The notes under the pieces were generated by a model. It was not told where the DNA came from. It searched no databases and saw only the letters and a list, made by a program, of their open reading frames with translations. A DNA stretch of 50,251 nt from Eubacteriaceae bacterium (lineage in GTDB: Bacteria; Bacillota; Clostridia; Eubacteriales; Anaerofustaceae): NCBI GenBank assembly GCA_009782875.1, contig WRIE01000019.1:1-50251 (forward strand). The letters are read 5' to 3'. Positions 35,991-46,258 of the stretch are shown one piece after another; position 1 is the first letter of the stretch, and every line of letters begins with the position of its first letter. The translations under genes were made by a program, and so were the position numbers.

Positions 35991-37358
35991 TTATTTTGCG
36001 GCTTCCCGCTCTGCAAGCTCTTTTCTTGCGATGGCCACCTTCTCCGTGGTTATTTTATAAAGCACCGTGAATGCTTTAACAGCCAAAGCGTACATCCCAA
36101 CTGGAATCAAAGTGGAAACATATTTCATGTTGCCCAGGATCTGGGGCGTATGCGTGGCGGTGTCCATAGCGTCAAAGCCTATCCATGCCAAAACCTATAC
36201 TGCGAAGTTCGCGATGTATGCCCCGACTTTATGCGTGGATTGCATAGCGCTGAAAGCCGCTGCTGTGACGTTGTCGCCATTTTCCCATCTCGTGTACTCT
36301 GACGCCTCGGCAAAGAGGATTCCTTTTGCGGAAGCTGATATCCCAGCGAAGAGGGCTTTGCGCAATCGCAACCATAGCCATCTACCCGTCTTTTGCCACA
36401 AAGGCTTTAAAAGATACACGATGGCTGACACAGTGTAGCTAAACCTGAAAGCAGTCTTAGTCCGCAGCTTCTTCGCTATGGCTATTGTTATCATAGACGA
36501 AACCAGGGAGATTGCCCTGGAAAAGCCGTTGTAAGAAGACAACACAGCTGGGCTCTGGTAGTAGTAAAGGAACATGTAGGAGAACACGCTCCCCCATGAC
36601 ATGCCTGCTGCGTTGGCGAAGGAGCAGCTCCAGAAGACTGTAGCGACATACTTGTTGTGAAAATGACTTTCAGCACATCGAACACGCCTACTTTTGACTG
36701 GACCCCTTTTGGCTCCAAGTCAACTTTGCCCATACACACGAACATCGGATACAGAGCCGCAAAGTTTATCAAGTTGTAGAGGATGACAAGTATTGTAATG
36801 CCCCTCGCGTTTATCACATCGGTATTGCCAAAAAAGCATATCATTGGGAGCATGATAAAGCCAAAGAGTGTTGAGATGATGCTGCTGGCCAAGTTCATTT
36901 TTGCCTGCATCCCAATCCCCTCTGTCGGATCTTGGATTAACGCCTGGCTAAACAAGTTGATTACAGTCACTTGGCAGCCGGTGCCTATGTTTAGAATCAG
37001 GTATCCAATTAGCTGGCTCCGAGCCAAGGGTTGTCATAGTTGATTGCATCACGATATGGCCGATGAAGACAACAACAGGGCCAAGTATCAGCCAAGTGCG
37101 GTATCTGCCCCATTTCAGCTTGGAGCTCCAGTCAAACAGGAGCGGCTGAACCACTAGGACAGCCACAATATTCAGCAATTTTCCGACTGCGATAGACGAC
37201 GCTGCCCTTGCCATTGAAAGCCCGCAGACATTCGTCAGGAAGAAAAATGCATAACTTGAATTTTACAGTGAGAGCACAGGCGTTGTCCCTAGCCTAAGTA
37301 TAATGTAGCTTTTGCTTTCAAAGAAAGACAGTTTCTTTGTTTCATGGATTTCGGCCAT
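35991..37358 (-). pseudogene. GPH-family symporter, copy 3, inactivated
   Basis: Full-length order of a GPH transporter can be rebuilt from the ATG at 37358 (behind GGGGG) to 35991, but it has at least four lesions. An in-frame TAA lies at 37263-37265 after 31 codons. Frameshifts lie near 37020 (between TLGSEP and ARSQLIGYLILN) and near 36655 (after DVLKVIF). An in-frame TAG lies at 36195-36197. Recognisable parts are WGRYRTWLILGP, YLILNIGTGCQVTVINLFSQ and a charged C-terminal helix (ARKELAEREAAK). The helix 2 cation-site Asp pair of MelB reads Asn and Val. It is more distant from copies 1 and 2 than those are from each other. Confidence 0.88.
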
Positions 37359-37797
37359 AGTATTACCCCCTTCTTTTTTTTAAAGCCCAAATTCCAGCGG
37401 CTTTACCGCCCATGCGGAATGTGCCCGCTAGCTATTTTGTCTGGGCTTCCCAGAGCTGTCCATGTCCTCCTCGAATGAGCTTGGTTGCATCGCTGGTTTT
37501 GGAACCAGTATTTTTTGTGGCTGCTTAAATGTTTGCCTTAAGCCATGCTTTGCCCTCTTCCCCCAAAACCCAAAAGCATTCTGTGGCGAGTTTTCTGGTT
37601 GTTTGTAGGTGGTGGCGTGCTGTAGGCTCCAAGGCATTCGCTTTCCTTCCCCCTTCAAGCCTTGGTTCGCTTAATATTCAAAAATCGAGTTTTAAATACT
37701 TCGACTAGCAATTCCCTTGCCTTTGCGTCCTCTTCCCAAGAAGGATCGTTTTAAGCTTTTCGAGCAATTCTGTTATAGTAAATCTATTTTGGCGCCC
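37359..37797. other. Intergenic stretch without a recognised gene
   Basis: Between the decayed GPH and URO-D genes. A 76-codon minus frame (37428-37658) has no family resemblance. No terminator is visible, consistent with one original operon. Confidence 0.45.
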
Positions 37798-38898
37798 CTA
37801 TCGCAACTTTTGTTCGCTGACATACTTGCACGCATCGATCAAGTTTTTGGCATTGATGTCATTTCTGCCAGTGAGCCCTCGATTCACTGTAAACACGAAT
37901 CCGCCGCCTGCGCCAAACTCGTCAAAACCCTCTCGGCTGAGTCGATGCATTCTTGGCTTGTGCCATATTTGAGCTGCTCTGTTGTCATGCCGCCCATATA
38001 GGTATGGTCGTCCCCCATAACTTTGTGGATTTGCATAGGATCCTCATTTTCAAGCAAGTACAGGAAACTCTGCTTCAGATAATCTTTATAGAATTCAAAA
38101 GCATATGACGAGTCGCCTTCAGAACGCAAAAATAGTGTCCCGCCTGCCTCAGCAACCGGCCTGGCGATTTTCTCAAAGTAAGGGAAGAAGAATTTGGCAT
38201 ACATGGCTGGATCGAGAAATGGCACTGAGTGGTGGGCAAAACTAGTTACAGGAAATAGCCCGATTGCTGCAACTTGCGCGCCGGCGTTGTGGTTCCCAAG
38301 CCGCCCAAATATAAAATCCAAGACCTCGACCACTTTTTCTGGGCGCTTGCGCAAATCGACCAGCGTGTTCGCAAATCCCTTCCGCCTGTTGAAAAAGGTG
38401 TCCTAGGGCATTTTCCCAATGGGAGCTCCGCCAGAGAGCTGGACAACGCCAATTTCATCAAAAACGGCCTTTGTGCAGCCACTCTGGTCCCTAAAGGCGA
38501 TCAACGCTTTTTTAGGTCTCGTAGACATTGTCTCGTGCGCCGTTAAGTTTCTTATATTTTCTCTATATGAAAGTATGTTTATTATGTAGCCATCAAGATC
38601 ATCCATATACATATCGTACTCTTCCGCCTCCTTTGGGCAGAATTCGCGGTTCTGTATTTGCACCCTATCCTGTGAGACAAAATAATTGGTGCCGCCCTGG
38701 ATTTCGATCGCGCCAATAGGCGTCAATATGCCTCCCCCCCAGCCAGAAATCAGTGTATGTGTCCTCTAGAGCCTTGATCAGCTCTTTGTCCGCATTTACC
38801 TTTGGGATCGTGTATCCCGAATAGCCGACAAGCCACATTGCCATATTCCCGAAGATTGGCGGGCACTCAGCGCCATCGCGGCTCAAGACAGCTTTCAT
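37798..38898 (-). pseudogene. URO-D-fold protein 3, frameshifted
   Basis: Pieces in different frames rebuild a URO-D-like protein of about 360 residues. The first is PPIFGNMAMWLVGYSGYTIP (from 38898), then DYWLGG-like and the frame with PIGAIEIQGGTNYFVSQDRV. The third piece has RKRPEKVVEVLDFI, SFAHHSVPFLDPAMYAKFFF and AEAGGTLFLRSEGDSS. A last frame holds FGAGGGFVFTVNRGLTGRND and ends at TAG 37798-37800. Frameshifts lie near 38720, 38450, 38380 and 37930. The zinc position reads AHHSVPF, again without Cys. The true start may lie slightly upstream. This was the first gene of the minus-strand operon. Confidence 0.82.
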
Positions 38899-39029
38899 AT
38901 TGGATATTCGCCCATCTATGCATCTCTAGAACCCATTGCAGTCGACTCCTTTTTTTCATCACTCCACGTTAGCTGCGTCTAGAAAGATAGTTTTCTTTAT
39001 CGCGAATTTTTGGTAAGTTCGAATTCGAA

Positions 39030-39690
39030 TCACTGACCCCCACTTCAAGTGGGGGTTTGACGTCGGCCCCTCCAGAGCGATGTTGCTAGCGCCGCCTAAA
39101 GGCGGGCTTCACTGGCATCTGTTGCTAACGGCCTCTTAAAGAGGCTCTACTTGCCACCGTCTTCTAATTTGCCATTCTCTTCTTGTTCATGGATGTATTG
39201 CCGTATTGTTGCTTCATTCACATTTCCAACAGTCGCTACGTAATACCCTCTCGCCCAAAAATTTCTTTGTCCGCCCGTTTTGAATTTGGGATACCTGTCA
39301 AATACCATCAATGCACTCTTGCCTTTGAGATACCCCATGAACTCTGAGACTGCCGGCTTGGGCGGAATGCTCACATACATATGGATATGGTCTTTGCGCA
39401 CTGTTCCTTCGATAAGCTCCGCGCCTTTCATTTCGCACAGCTTCCGAAGAATTTCGCCGATTCCCTTTTTTGCCTCTCCATACATCACTTTACGCCTATA
39501 CTTGGGGATAAACACTATATGATATGTGCAATTGTACCGCGAATGTGATAAACTGTAGTTGCTCAAATAGACCGCCTCTGGGATCTTGGTATGGCCAGTG
39601 AAACCAATGCCATTATAACAGAGGAGTTTCTATTGCTTTGGGCAACGACACTTCTTATCCTATTCTCCCCGCCTCAGGCGGGGGTTTAAG
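39030..39690 (-). mobile_element. IS200/IS605-family insertion sequence (tnpA only)
   Basis: A complete-looking element of about 650 bases with a single HUH transposase gene. The right end has a perfect hairpin CCCCCACTT/AAGTGGGGG at 39037-39055; the left end has CCCCGCC/GGCGGGG near 39667-39683 followed by GGGTTTAAGATC. Short hairpins also lie at 39092-39105 and 39131-39145. Subterminal hairpins without inverted repeats are typical of this single-strand transposing family. It sits between the decayed URO-D gene 3 and the decayed PucR gene. Exact cleavage sites are not resolved. Confidence 0.8.
39147..39566 (-). CDS. tnpA: IS200-type Y1 (HUH) transposase TnpA
   Basis: 139 residues, full length for the family. 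N-terminal SRYNCTYHIVFIPKYRRKVM, the metal-binding HUH motif DHIHMYV (about 60-66) and the catalytic Tyr in IRQYIHEQ (about 124) are all present. TnpA is a dimeric single-strand endonuclease that moves the element through circular single-stranded DNA. The frame is intact, so the element may be active. No tnpB accompanies it. Confidence 0.96.
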   Translation of the reverse strand: MSNYSLSHSRYNCTYHIVFIPKYRRKVMYGEAKKGIGEILRKLCEMKGAELIEGTVRKDHIHMYVSIPPKPAVSEFMGYLKGKSALMVFDRYPKFKTGGQRNFWARGYYVATVGNVNEATIRQYIHEQEENGKLEDGGK

Positions 39691-39790
39691 ATCTATTCAA
39701 TTATGCACATCCAATTTTTTTTGAATGTCAAGCGGCTTGCTTTATTTTTAGTATAGCAAACACCAAAAAGACTATGGGTTGCAAGACTAT

Positions 39791-41436
39791 TCAAATGTGG
39801 GCCAACTCGTCTAGGTCTGTTTGTTTCTCCCAGTCAAAGCCGGTAATCTCTTTTATCTTGTTCAAGTAACGGCAAAGGGTTGACCTGTGCAGGAAAGTCT
39901 GCTCAGAAGCAAGGCTGACATTAAAGCGGCAAAGAATGAATTTGTATAGCAACTGGGTATGGGCGGTATTGTTCTCCTTGTCATAATCTATGAGCTTTCC
40001 GAGCCCATAGTGGTGGAGCCTCTCTTTTTTTGCTGTCTGTTTTAGCGACTCGATTATATAATCGAAGGCGTATTGCGAAAATTAAAGAAGGACAGAAGCG
40101 GGTTTTCTTTTATCCCTTTTTCGATCGCGCAAACTGCATGCCGGTATTGGACGGCTAGATCCCTGACATCATAGAATATATCGCTGACACCGATCTTGCA
40201 TCCAAAGTTTTCGATGATAGACGAAAACGACTGCTTCTGTTTAACATGAATGCCAGAAACGCTATTGTGCAGATTAATCAGGAAGCTCAACTTGTTGTCA
40301 AACCAGAGCCGCACAGGAATTTTGCCAAAGCATCTCAAGGTCGCGTTGCCTAAATAACGCACAAGGTCCTTGCTGGCCTCAAAACTGATAGCCACAGAGA
40401 CGTATCCGTGCTGGGGTGCCCAGCCATAAATAGAAAGAATTTCATGGATATGCTCATCGCTTATATTTGAGCCATCCAGGATCAGCTCGCCCACAAGTAG
40501 GTGCAGCTTGTCCTTTTGCCTCTTTACCAGCACATCATCGTTTTGGTCAAGAAAGGTCTTTGTGATATAGCCGCACATATGCATAAAAAGGAGTTTTAGT
40601 CCCGGGCTTTCGTCATAGCCAGCGACAGTCATGATCCTGGCGAGATACTGGCCGTTGCTGTGGATGTTGACACACTAGACCGGGTCTAGGTTGAATATAG
40701 AAAAATCATACAAAAAAACATCAGTACGCTCTTGCAACCCGGCAAAACCAGGCGAGAGGTTCAGCATGTTCACACCCTCGGCTGAGGCTCTAAAAAGCCC
40801 GTTATTGTCTCTGTCCATTCTGGCAAAAAGACCAATATCAATACAGTCGGGTGTGTATATCAGGATATTATAATTGCGGTTTGCGATGTAGAAAGGGTAT
40901 GGGAACAGTGTTTGCGCGACAGAGAATAGCCTGGCAAGGTCAGCCCCATTAAGCAAAGCATCCTTCAGGCTGATGTCCCAAGCCAGCAAAGACGAGCAGA
41001 TCCCATATATCTCATGCAAAAGGGCGACCATGTCCATATCGCCACAGATTGTGGCGGCGTCGCAGCTTATTTGCAATGGCGTTGCGGGCTGGCAATTGAC
41101 AAATAAATAGGAGCAGCCAGCTACATAACAATCAACAATGTCATTTTGGCCGCTAAGAAACAAGAGCCCTTGTTTGTCAGTGAGGGCATTTTGCCTGGCG
41201 TGGCTATATATCATCGGGGCGCTAACAACAGCGTTGATCGCGCTTTTATTCCAATGGTTGAGGTCGTGGCTGCGTTGCAAAAAGAAAAAAATTACTGGGC
41301 AAGTGATTTCCATTGTCTCCCCGACTCTTTCAATCGCCTGTATTTGTTGGATGAAGCTATGTCTTTCTGCTTCTTTTAGTATAGCGCTTATTTTAGACAC
41401 ATTCTGTAGCTGTTTTTTAGCTTGTCTGATGCACAA
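39791..41436 (-). pseudogene. PucR/CdaR-type transcriptional regulator, inactivated
   Basis: A reconstructed protein of about 550 residues. The N-terminal half (ALCIRQAKKQLQNVSKISAI onward) ends at an in-frame TAG at 40675-40677, and the same frame continues beyond it (TVAGYDESPGLKLLFMH). A frameshift near 40075 then leads into the C-terminal helix-turn-helix, LHRSTLCRYLNKIKEITGFD, ending at TGA 39791-39793. That PucR C-terminal domain (HTH_30) is diagnostic. The start is unclear: the frame opens at TTG 41436, and a TGA blocks it a few codons upstream. It probably regulated the neighbouring decayed URO-D/GPH operon, which is inference from position. Confidence 0.82.
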
Positions 41437-41535
41437 TGCGCCAGCTAGCGTGAGTTCTCAAAGCATCTGTGGCGAGCCTTGGCTTTGTCGTTTTTGGCTG
41501 GGGCAATGCTACTGCGACTTTGTTCTAGGCCGCTT

Positions 41536-42459
41536 CTAATGATCCGACATCCTCCCCACAACCAATAGCCAATTTCCCTGTTCGCGGATCTCAAGGACTT
41601 CTATGCCATTTTCCCTGTAGGCATCCAGGACAAGCTCCAGCCCGTCCATTATTATTCCAGAAGAGATAAACAATCCTCCAGCTTTCAAAAAGCCTTCCAA
41701 CTGCCCGGCAAGGGTTGCTATTACATCAGCGAAAATATTCGCTACTACCAAGTCAAAGACTCCGGAAGCTTCTTTCAGCAAGTCAGACAGGATTGCTCTA
41801 ATTTTGTTATCCACATTGTTCAGCTTGGCAGTATTAATAGTTGTGTTGACGCTTGCCTCATCGATATCCAAAGCCAATACGCTGCTTGCACCCAATAAGG
41901 CAGCTGCACTCGACAGAATCCCGCTGCCGCAGCCGACATCCAAAACACTCATGCCTGCCAAGACATTGTCCTCCAAAGCAGCCAGGCACAGTTGGGTGCT
42001 TTCATGGGTGCCAGACCCAAAACTGTTTGACGGATCGATGCTAATAACTATCCTGCCCTCAGGATCAGCTGCCTCCCATGCAGGCTTCACGAGGAGTTTG
42101 GAACCCACTTTTATAGGTTTGAAAAATCTTTTCCAACTATTTTGCCAGTCTTCATCATTAATTGAAGACACAGCTATCTCGCTGCTAGCAAAACTTTCTG
42201 CCAAGGTTTTTATTTCATTTAATATTTGCATGCCTTGTGATCCTTCAGGCAAGTAAACTGTTACTTTCGGCTTCTCCCCCAACCCTTCAAATAAATGCTC
42301 GTCAAGCATGTCCCATCCGTCAGATCGCTCTGAAAGGAATTGCTTCGCCTCGTCAGGATCATATATTACCGCCCCTTGCATGCCAATCTGGACCAAGGAC
42401 TCCGCCAATGGCTCCAAGTCCTCTTTGCTTGTGTATATAGTGACTTCATGCCAAAACAT
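41536..42459 (-). CDS. prmA: Ribosomal protein L11 methyltransferase
   Basis: 307 residues. PrmA trimethylates ribosomal protein L11 using SAM. The N-terminal L11-binding domain covers about 1-90; the SAM-binding domain has SNSFGSGTHESTQLCLAALE (about 145-164), VLDVGCGSGILSSAAALLGA (about 169-188), LALDIDE and DLVVANIFADVI (about 238-249, the N-I/P-F catalytic-loop type). The ATG follows GGAGGTAGG. A TATAGT -10 lies upstream (near 42490). In many Firmicutes prmA follows dnaJ; here it stands alone. Confidence 0.96.
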   Translation of the reverse strand: MFWHEVTIYTSKEDLEPLAESLVQIGMQGAVIYDPDEAKQFLSERSDGWDMLDEHLFEGLGEKPKVTVYLPEGSQGMQILNEIKTLAESFASSEIAVSSINDEDWQNSWKRFFKPIKVGSKLLVKPAWEAADPEGRIVISIDPSNSFGSGTHESTQLCLAALEDNVLAGMSVLDVGCGSGILSSAAALLGASSVLALDIDEASVNTTINTAKLNNVDNKIRAILSDLLKEASGVFDLVVANIFADVIATLAGQLEGFLKAGGLFISSGIIMDGLELVLDAYRENGIEVLEIREQGNWLLVVGRMSDH

Positions 42460-42560
42460 AACCTACCTCCACTAAAATTTGGCTTGCAATCTAACTATAG
42501 CATATTTCAAAAACCGACAAAACAGACAGTACGCATTGTTGGCGCGGACAGCCTCAAGTT

Positions 42561-42589
42561 TTGCCAAAATTCCTGTTACGTTGTATAAT
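42561..42589 (+). promoter_or_regulatory. argH promoter
   Basis: TTGCCA (42561-42566), a 17-base spacer, TATAAT (42584-42589). A small hairpin CCGCTTT/AAAGCGG lies in the leader just before the ribosome site GAGGAGGG. I see no ARG box that I can call with confidence. Confidence 0.75.
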
Positions 42590-42640
42590 CAACATCAAAA
42601 GAAACCGCTTTAGCCAAAAAAAGCGGCGAGGAGGGTAACC

Positions 42641-44002
42641 ATGAAGCTATGGTCTGGCCGGTTTAGCAAGGAAACAGACAACGAAGCCGATATTTTCAAT
42701 TCTTCCATTGGACTTGACAAAAGGCTCGTTTTTTACGATATCAAAGGATCTGTCGCCCATGTGGCGATGTTGGAAAAACAAAACATAATTGACTCGCAAG
42801 AAGCGCAGATGATCATTAGCTCCCTCAAGCAGCTTGAAGGAGAGCTTGAGCGGGGTGAAACAGAGATTGGCGATGGATATGAGGATATCCATATGGCAAT
42901 CGAGGAAATCCTGACAGAACGCATCGGGGAGCCTGCAAAGCGGATGCATACCGCTAGGAGCCGCAACGACCAAGTCGCCTTGGATATGAGAATGTATGCC
43001 TTGGACGCTTCCATAGACATTATCGAATCTCTGGAAGGCTTAGTAAAGATCCTGGGCAGGAAGGCCCTGGGGCATCTTGACACAGTCATGCCTGGCTACA
43101 CCCACATGCAAAAGGCCCAGCCAGTCACTCTTGCCCACCATTTCTGCGCATATATTGAAATGTTTCTGCGCGACATATCAAGGTTTGAGGACTGCAAGAG
43201 GCGAATGGACTACATGCCTTTGGGATCGGGGGCCCTTGCCGCCAGCACATTTGATATAGACCGGGAATTTGTTGCAAAACAGCTCGGCTTTTCAGGCTTG
43301 ACAAAAAACAGCATGGACTCTGTGGCAGACCGGGATTATTTGATTGAATTGTGTTTTTGCGTTTCGCTGGCCATGATGCACTTGTCCCGTTTTTGTGAAG
43401 AGATCGTGTTGTGGAGCACTGAGGAGTTTGGTTTTGTGTCAGTCTCTGACGCTTTCTCTACTGGCAGCTCGATGATGCCCCAAAAGAAAAATCCTGACAT
43501 GGCAGAGCTGATCCGTGGCAAAGCCGGGCGCTCATATGGGGAGCTGATGGCACTATTGACTATGATGAAAGGGCTGCCTATGACATACAACAAAGACATG
43601 CAAGAGGACAAGCAGGCAGTTTTCTCCACTGTTGACAATGTGCTTGCATGTGTCTCAATTTTCGGGAAAATGATTGCCACTGCAGATTTCAAACCAGATA
43701 CAATGCGCAAATCGGCATATGAGAGTTTCGTGTGCGCAACTGATTTGGCAGAGCATTTAACGAAAAATGGAATGCCTTTCCGTGATGCCCACTATGTTGT
43801 CGGCAAACTGGTTAAAAAGTGTATCGACGAGGACAGGCTCTTGTTTAGCCTGACAATTGATGAGCTGCAAAGAGAAAGCGAGTACTTTGGCGAAGACGCT
43901 GCCAGCCTGGTTGACCCTGAGCGATCCCTTGATGCTAAAAGCGCTATTGGCTCTCCTAACAAGGAGCTTGTTGAAAGCTATCTAAAAAACATATTGGCTT
44001 AA
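42641..44002 (+). CDS. argH: Argininosuccinate lyase
   Basis: 453 residues, full length. ArgH splits argininosuccinate into arginine and fumarate, the last step of arginine synthesis. MKLWSGRFSKETDNEADIFN opens the protein; HTARSRNDQVALDMRMY (about 105-121), PGYTHMQKAQPVTLAHH and the fumarase-superfamily signature GSSMMPQKKNPD (about 275-286) with the catalytic serine loop follow. It is a single gene; argG is not in the window, so the operon is split. Confidence 0.98.
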   Translation: MKLWSGRFSKETDNEADIFNSSIGLDKRLVFYDIKGSVAHVAMLEKQNIIDSQEAQMIISSLKQLEGELERGETEIGDGYEDIHMAIEEILTERIGEPAKRMHTARSRNDQVALDMRMYALDASIDIIESLEGLVKILGRKALGHLDTVMPGYTHMQKAQPVTLAHHFCAYIEMFLRDISRFEDCKRRMDYMPLGSGALAASTFDIDREFVAKQLGFSGLTKNSMDSVADRDYLIELCFCVSLAMMHLSRFCEEIVLWSTEEFGFVSVSDAFSTGSSMMPQKKNPDMAELIRGKAGRSYGELMALLTMMKGLPMTYNKDMQEDKQAVFSTVDNVLACVSIFGKMIATADFKPDTMRKSAYESFVCATDLAEHLTKNGMPFRDAHYVVGKLVKKCIDEDRLLFSLTIDELQRESEYFGEDAASLVDPERSLDAKSAIGSPNKELVESYLKNILA

Positions 44003-44696
44003 CCTTTTGATTGTTTTTTTTGACAGGCGGATTTTTCTCAGTATTGCGGAAAAAAGTTGCACTGCTTGCTATACATCACGAGCCCAATTTTAGGCAAATG
44101 ACTTGCCAATTGTGAAGGCAAATATAGCCGCGACCTCACATGGGCAAAGCCAGCTATAGTTTGCAAATTTTCGGGAGGCTTTCTAAGCTATTATCAGAAT
44201 TGAAAAGGGCTTGGCTGCATGGGACAAATTTGCTTTTAAGCAATGCCCCATGCAAACCAGCAAAATAATAGCTCCAAAACCATGTGAATATGCTTTCCAA
44301 TTTGCGCTAATCTCGAATAAGAGTTCCATACTGGTTTTGCCTTAGGGACGGATTAGCTATTGGCATGCCTCCCCGCTAAAATCTACTGTGAAAGTTGCAT
44401 TCAAGCAAATGAATTTACAATTGCTAATCACACAAAAATTACACTTTTGTGACAATGTTGCGATTTATCAGTTACAGGAAAGAAACAAGAAAATCTTGTT
44501 ATTCATGTCTAATTTCCAGTACAATTATTCATTAGCCACATAACCTGGTCTTGCATCAGCAAAAACCAATGGAGAAATATTCACGAGAAAGCTAAAATGT
44601 CGCTTGCCGAAAACCATTCCATCATAAAAAGGCAGTACTGGTTTGATACTATAATTCACGTACATATTGTCGCAAAACTACGGTCTTTGGAAAATC
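44003..44696. other. Intergenic stretch without a recognised gene
   Basis: About 700 bases after argH. No frame resembles a protein and no argH terminator is clear. A terminator at 44697-44731 on the plus strand implies that some transcript runs through or starts here. Confidence 0.4.
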
Positions 44697-44731
44697 AAAG
44701 AGGCTAAAAATCATTGTTTAGCCTCTTATTT
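44697..44731 (+). terminator. Orphan intrinsic terminator
   Basis: Perfect 11-bp stem AAGAGGCTAAA/TTTAGCCTCTT with an 8-base loop, then ATTTT. The nearest upstream plus-strand gene, argH, ends about 700 bases before it. Confidence 0.75.
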
Positions 44732-45132
44732 TGGGGTATAATAATCGCGACCGAAAGGTTTTCCTATATTTTGAACCTACATCATTTTATCGGGATTCCG
44801 AGTCATTTGTGTCGATGCCATGCCTCACAAAATTTAGAGGAAGGCAGAAATACAATGCAGGAAACCCACCTAGCAAATTGCTAGGGATCAAAATATGGGT
44901 CTTTCGGTTTTTTTGTGCATTTTTCGCTTATTGCCATAAATTTACTCTTTGAGGCAGTTTTAATACTTGAGATTTTCATTATAAACACTATGTCGGACTC
45001 GTTTTTCATTTTACGCTCGCAAAACATTTTTCAGGGAATTATTGACACATTTTGCTAGTTTCTAACATTATTCTAACCAATATCCAGACTGATATTAATC
45101 ATATAATTTTTTCAATTATTTTCATAATTACA
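44732..45132. other. Intergenic stretch without a recognised gene
   Basis: AT-rich. A 73-codon plus frame (44731-44952) has no ribosome site and no family resemblance. A TTGACA near 45045 has no well-spaced -10. Confidence 0.4.
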
Positions 45133-45161
45133 TTGCAACTTTTCTGTTTGTATGCTAGTAT
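45133..45161 (+). promoter_or_regulatory. Promoter of the LacI-family gene
   Basis: TTGCAA (45133-45138), a 17-base spacer, TAGTAT (45156-45161), about 40 bases before the start codon. Confidence 0.5.
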
Positions 45162-45199
45162 CTTGTCAGATAAAACTAGCCAATGCGGGGTTGTAGTAA

Positions 45200-46189
45200 A
45201 TGGTTGTAAAAATTAATGATGTAGCAAAAGAAGCTATGGTCTCCATAGCCACCGTATCAAGAGTTGTCAACAATATTCCCATTGTTAACGAGGAAACTAG
45301 ACTTCGAGTCGAGGCAGCGATTAGAAAATTAAACTATAAACCAAATGCGATCGCAAGAAGCCTCAAACTCCAGAAAACCCATACAATCGCAGTCATTACT
45401 TATGACATTGCCAAGTTGTCTTCTACTTCGGCTGTCAGGGGCATTGAAGACTACGGCAGTGACAACAATTATAATGTTATAATTTTCAACACTTTCAATG
45501 AGCCGGGCAAGGAACTTAAAGCAGCCGACTTAGCATACCAGAAGCAGTGTGACGGAGTCATTGTTCTTGGAATGGATCTATCATCAGAGTTTATTAAAGC
45601 CCTTTCCGACTTGTCAATCCCTGTCATCGTAGTATCCCACCACAGCGACAAATTCCCGTTTGTGTCGATCAGCGAACTTGATGCAAGCTATGAGGCGGCC
45701 TGCCTGCTGATTGAATCCGGCCATAAAGACATTGCTATATTAGAATCAATCGACGCAGAGCAGTCCCTCAAGTGTGATGGTTTCACAAAAGCCCTCGAGG
45801 CTGCCGGAATCCAGCCTACCCAAGACTGGATTGTAAAGGTGCCAATTACCTATGAGGGCGGATTTGAAGCCATGAGCCGCTTGTTGGAAGAAGATAATAC
45901 GCCAACAGCTGTCTTGTGCGCAAATGACGATATGGCCTGCGGGGCAATACGAGCCGCAGAGCAGCACAACTTGAGAGTCCCGGACGACATCAGCGTTATT
46001 GGCTTCTATGATTTCCCAATTTCAAAATGGAACAATCCTGCAATCACCACAATTGGATTTAACTCCTATGAGCTTGGAAGAGCTGGCATGAAGATGCTCA
46101 TCGACTTGATGGGCGATCCCCAAGCGGTCAGTGAATCCATGACTCTGCCACATACTCTTATTGAGAGAAACAGCGTAAAAAGAATCTAG
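45200..46189 (+). CDS. LacI-family transcriptional regulator
   Basis: 329 residues. The N-terminal helix-turn-helix is KINDVAKEAMVSIATVSRVV (about 4-23) with the hinge helix NAIARSLK (about 53-60). A periplasmic-binding-like effector domain follows (TIAVITYDIA, VIVLGMDLSS, AVLCANDDMACGAIRAAEQH, ISVIGFYDFPISKWNNPAIT), ending ERNSVKRI. It binds DNA as a dimer and responds to a sugar-like effector. The genes it controls are not apparent: it stands alone, convergent with the protease gene. The ribosome site is weak (GGGG). Confidence 0.93.
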   Translation: MVVKINDVAKEAMVSIATVSRVVNNIPIVNEETRLRVEAAIRKLNYKPNAIARSLKLQKTHTIAVITYDIAKLSSTSAVRGIEDYGSDNNYNVIIFNTFNEPGKELKAADLAYQKQCDGVIVLGMDLSSEFIKALSDLSIPVIVVSHHSDKFPFVSISELDASYEAACLLIESGHKDIAILESIDAEQSLKCDGFTKALEAAGIQPTQDWIVKVPITYEGGFEAMSRLLEEDNTPTAVLCANDDMACGAIRAAEQHNLRVPDDISVIGFYDFPISKWNNPAITTIGFNSYELGRAGMKMLIDLMGDPQAVSESMTLPHTLIERNSVKRI

Positions 46190-46196
46190 CAAAAAC

Positions 46197-46238
46197 AAAC
46201 AATCACCGCAGTTGCCATCTGCGGTGATTGTTTTTAGC
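46197..46238. terminator. Bidirectional intrinsic terminator
   Basis: A perfect 15-bp stem (46197-46211 with 46219-46233), AAACAATCACCGCAG with its complement, and a 7-base loop. TTTTT follows on the plus strand and TTTTTG on the minus strand. It serves both the LacI gene and the convergent protease gene. Confidence 0.9.
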
Positions 46239-46258
46239 ATCGCAAAGCCGAGACTTGC

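Noticed and set aside
39005-39032. tRNA-like GTTCGAAT sequence near the IS200 right end
   Set aside because: It is part of a short palindrome (TTCGAATTCGAA) and no acceptor or anticodon arm can be formed.
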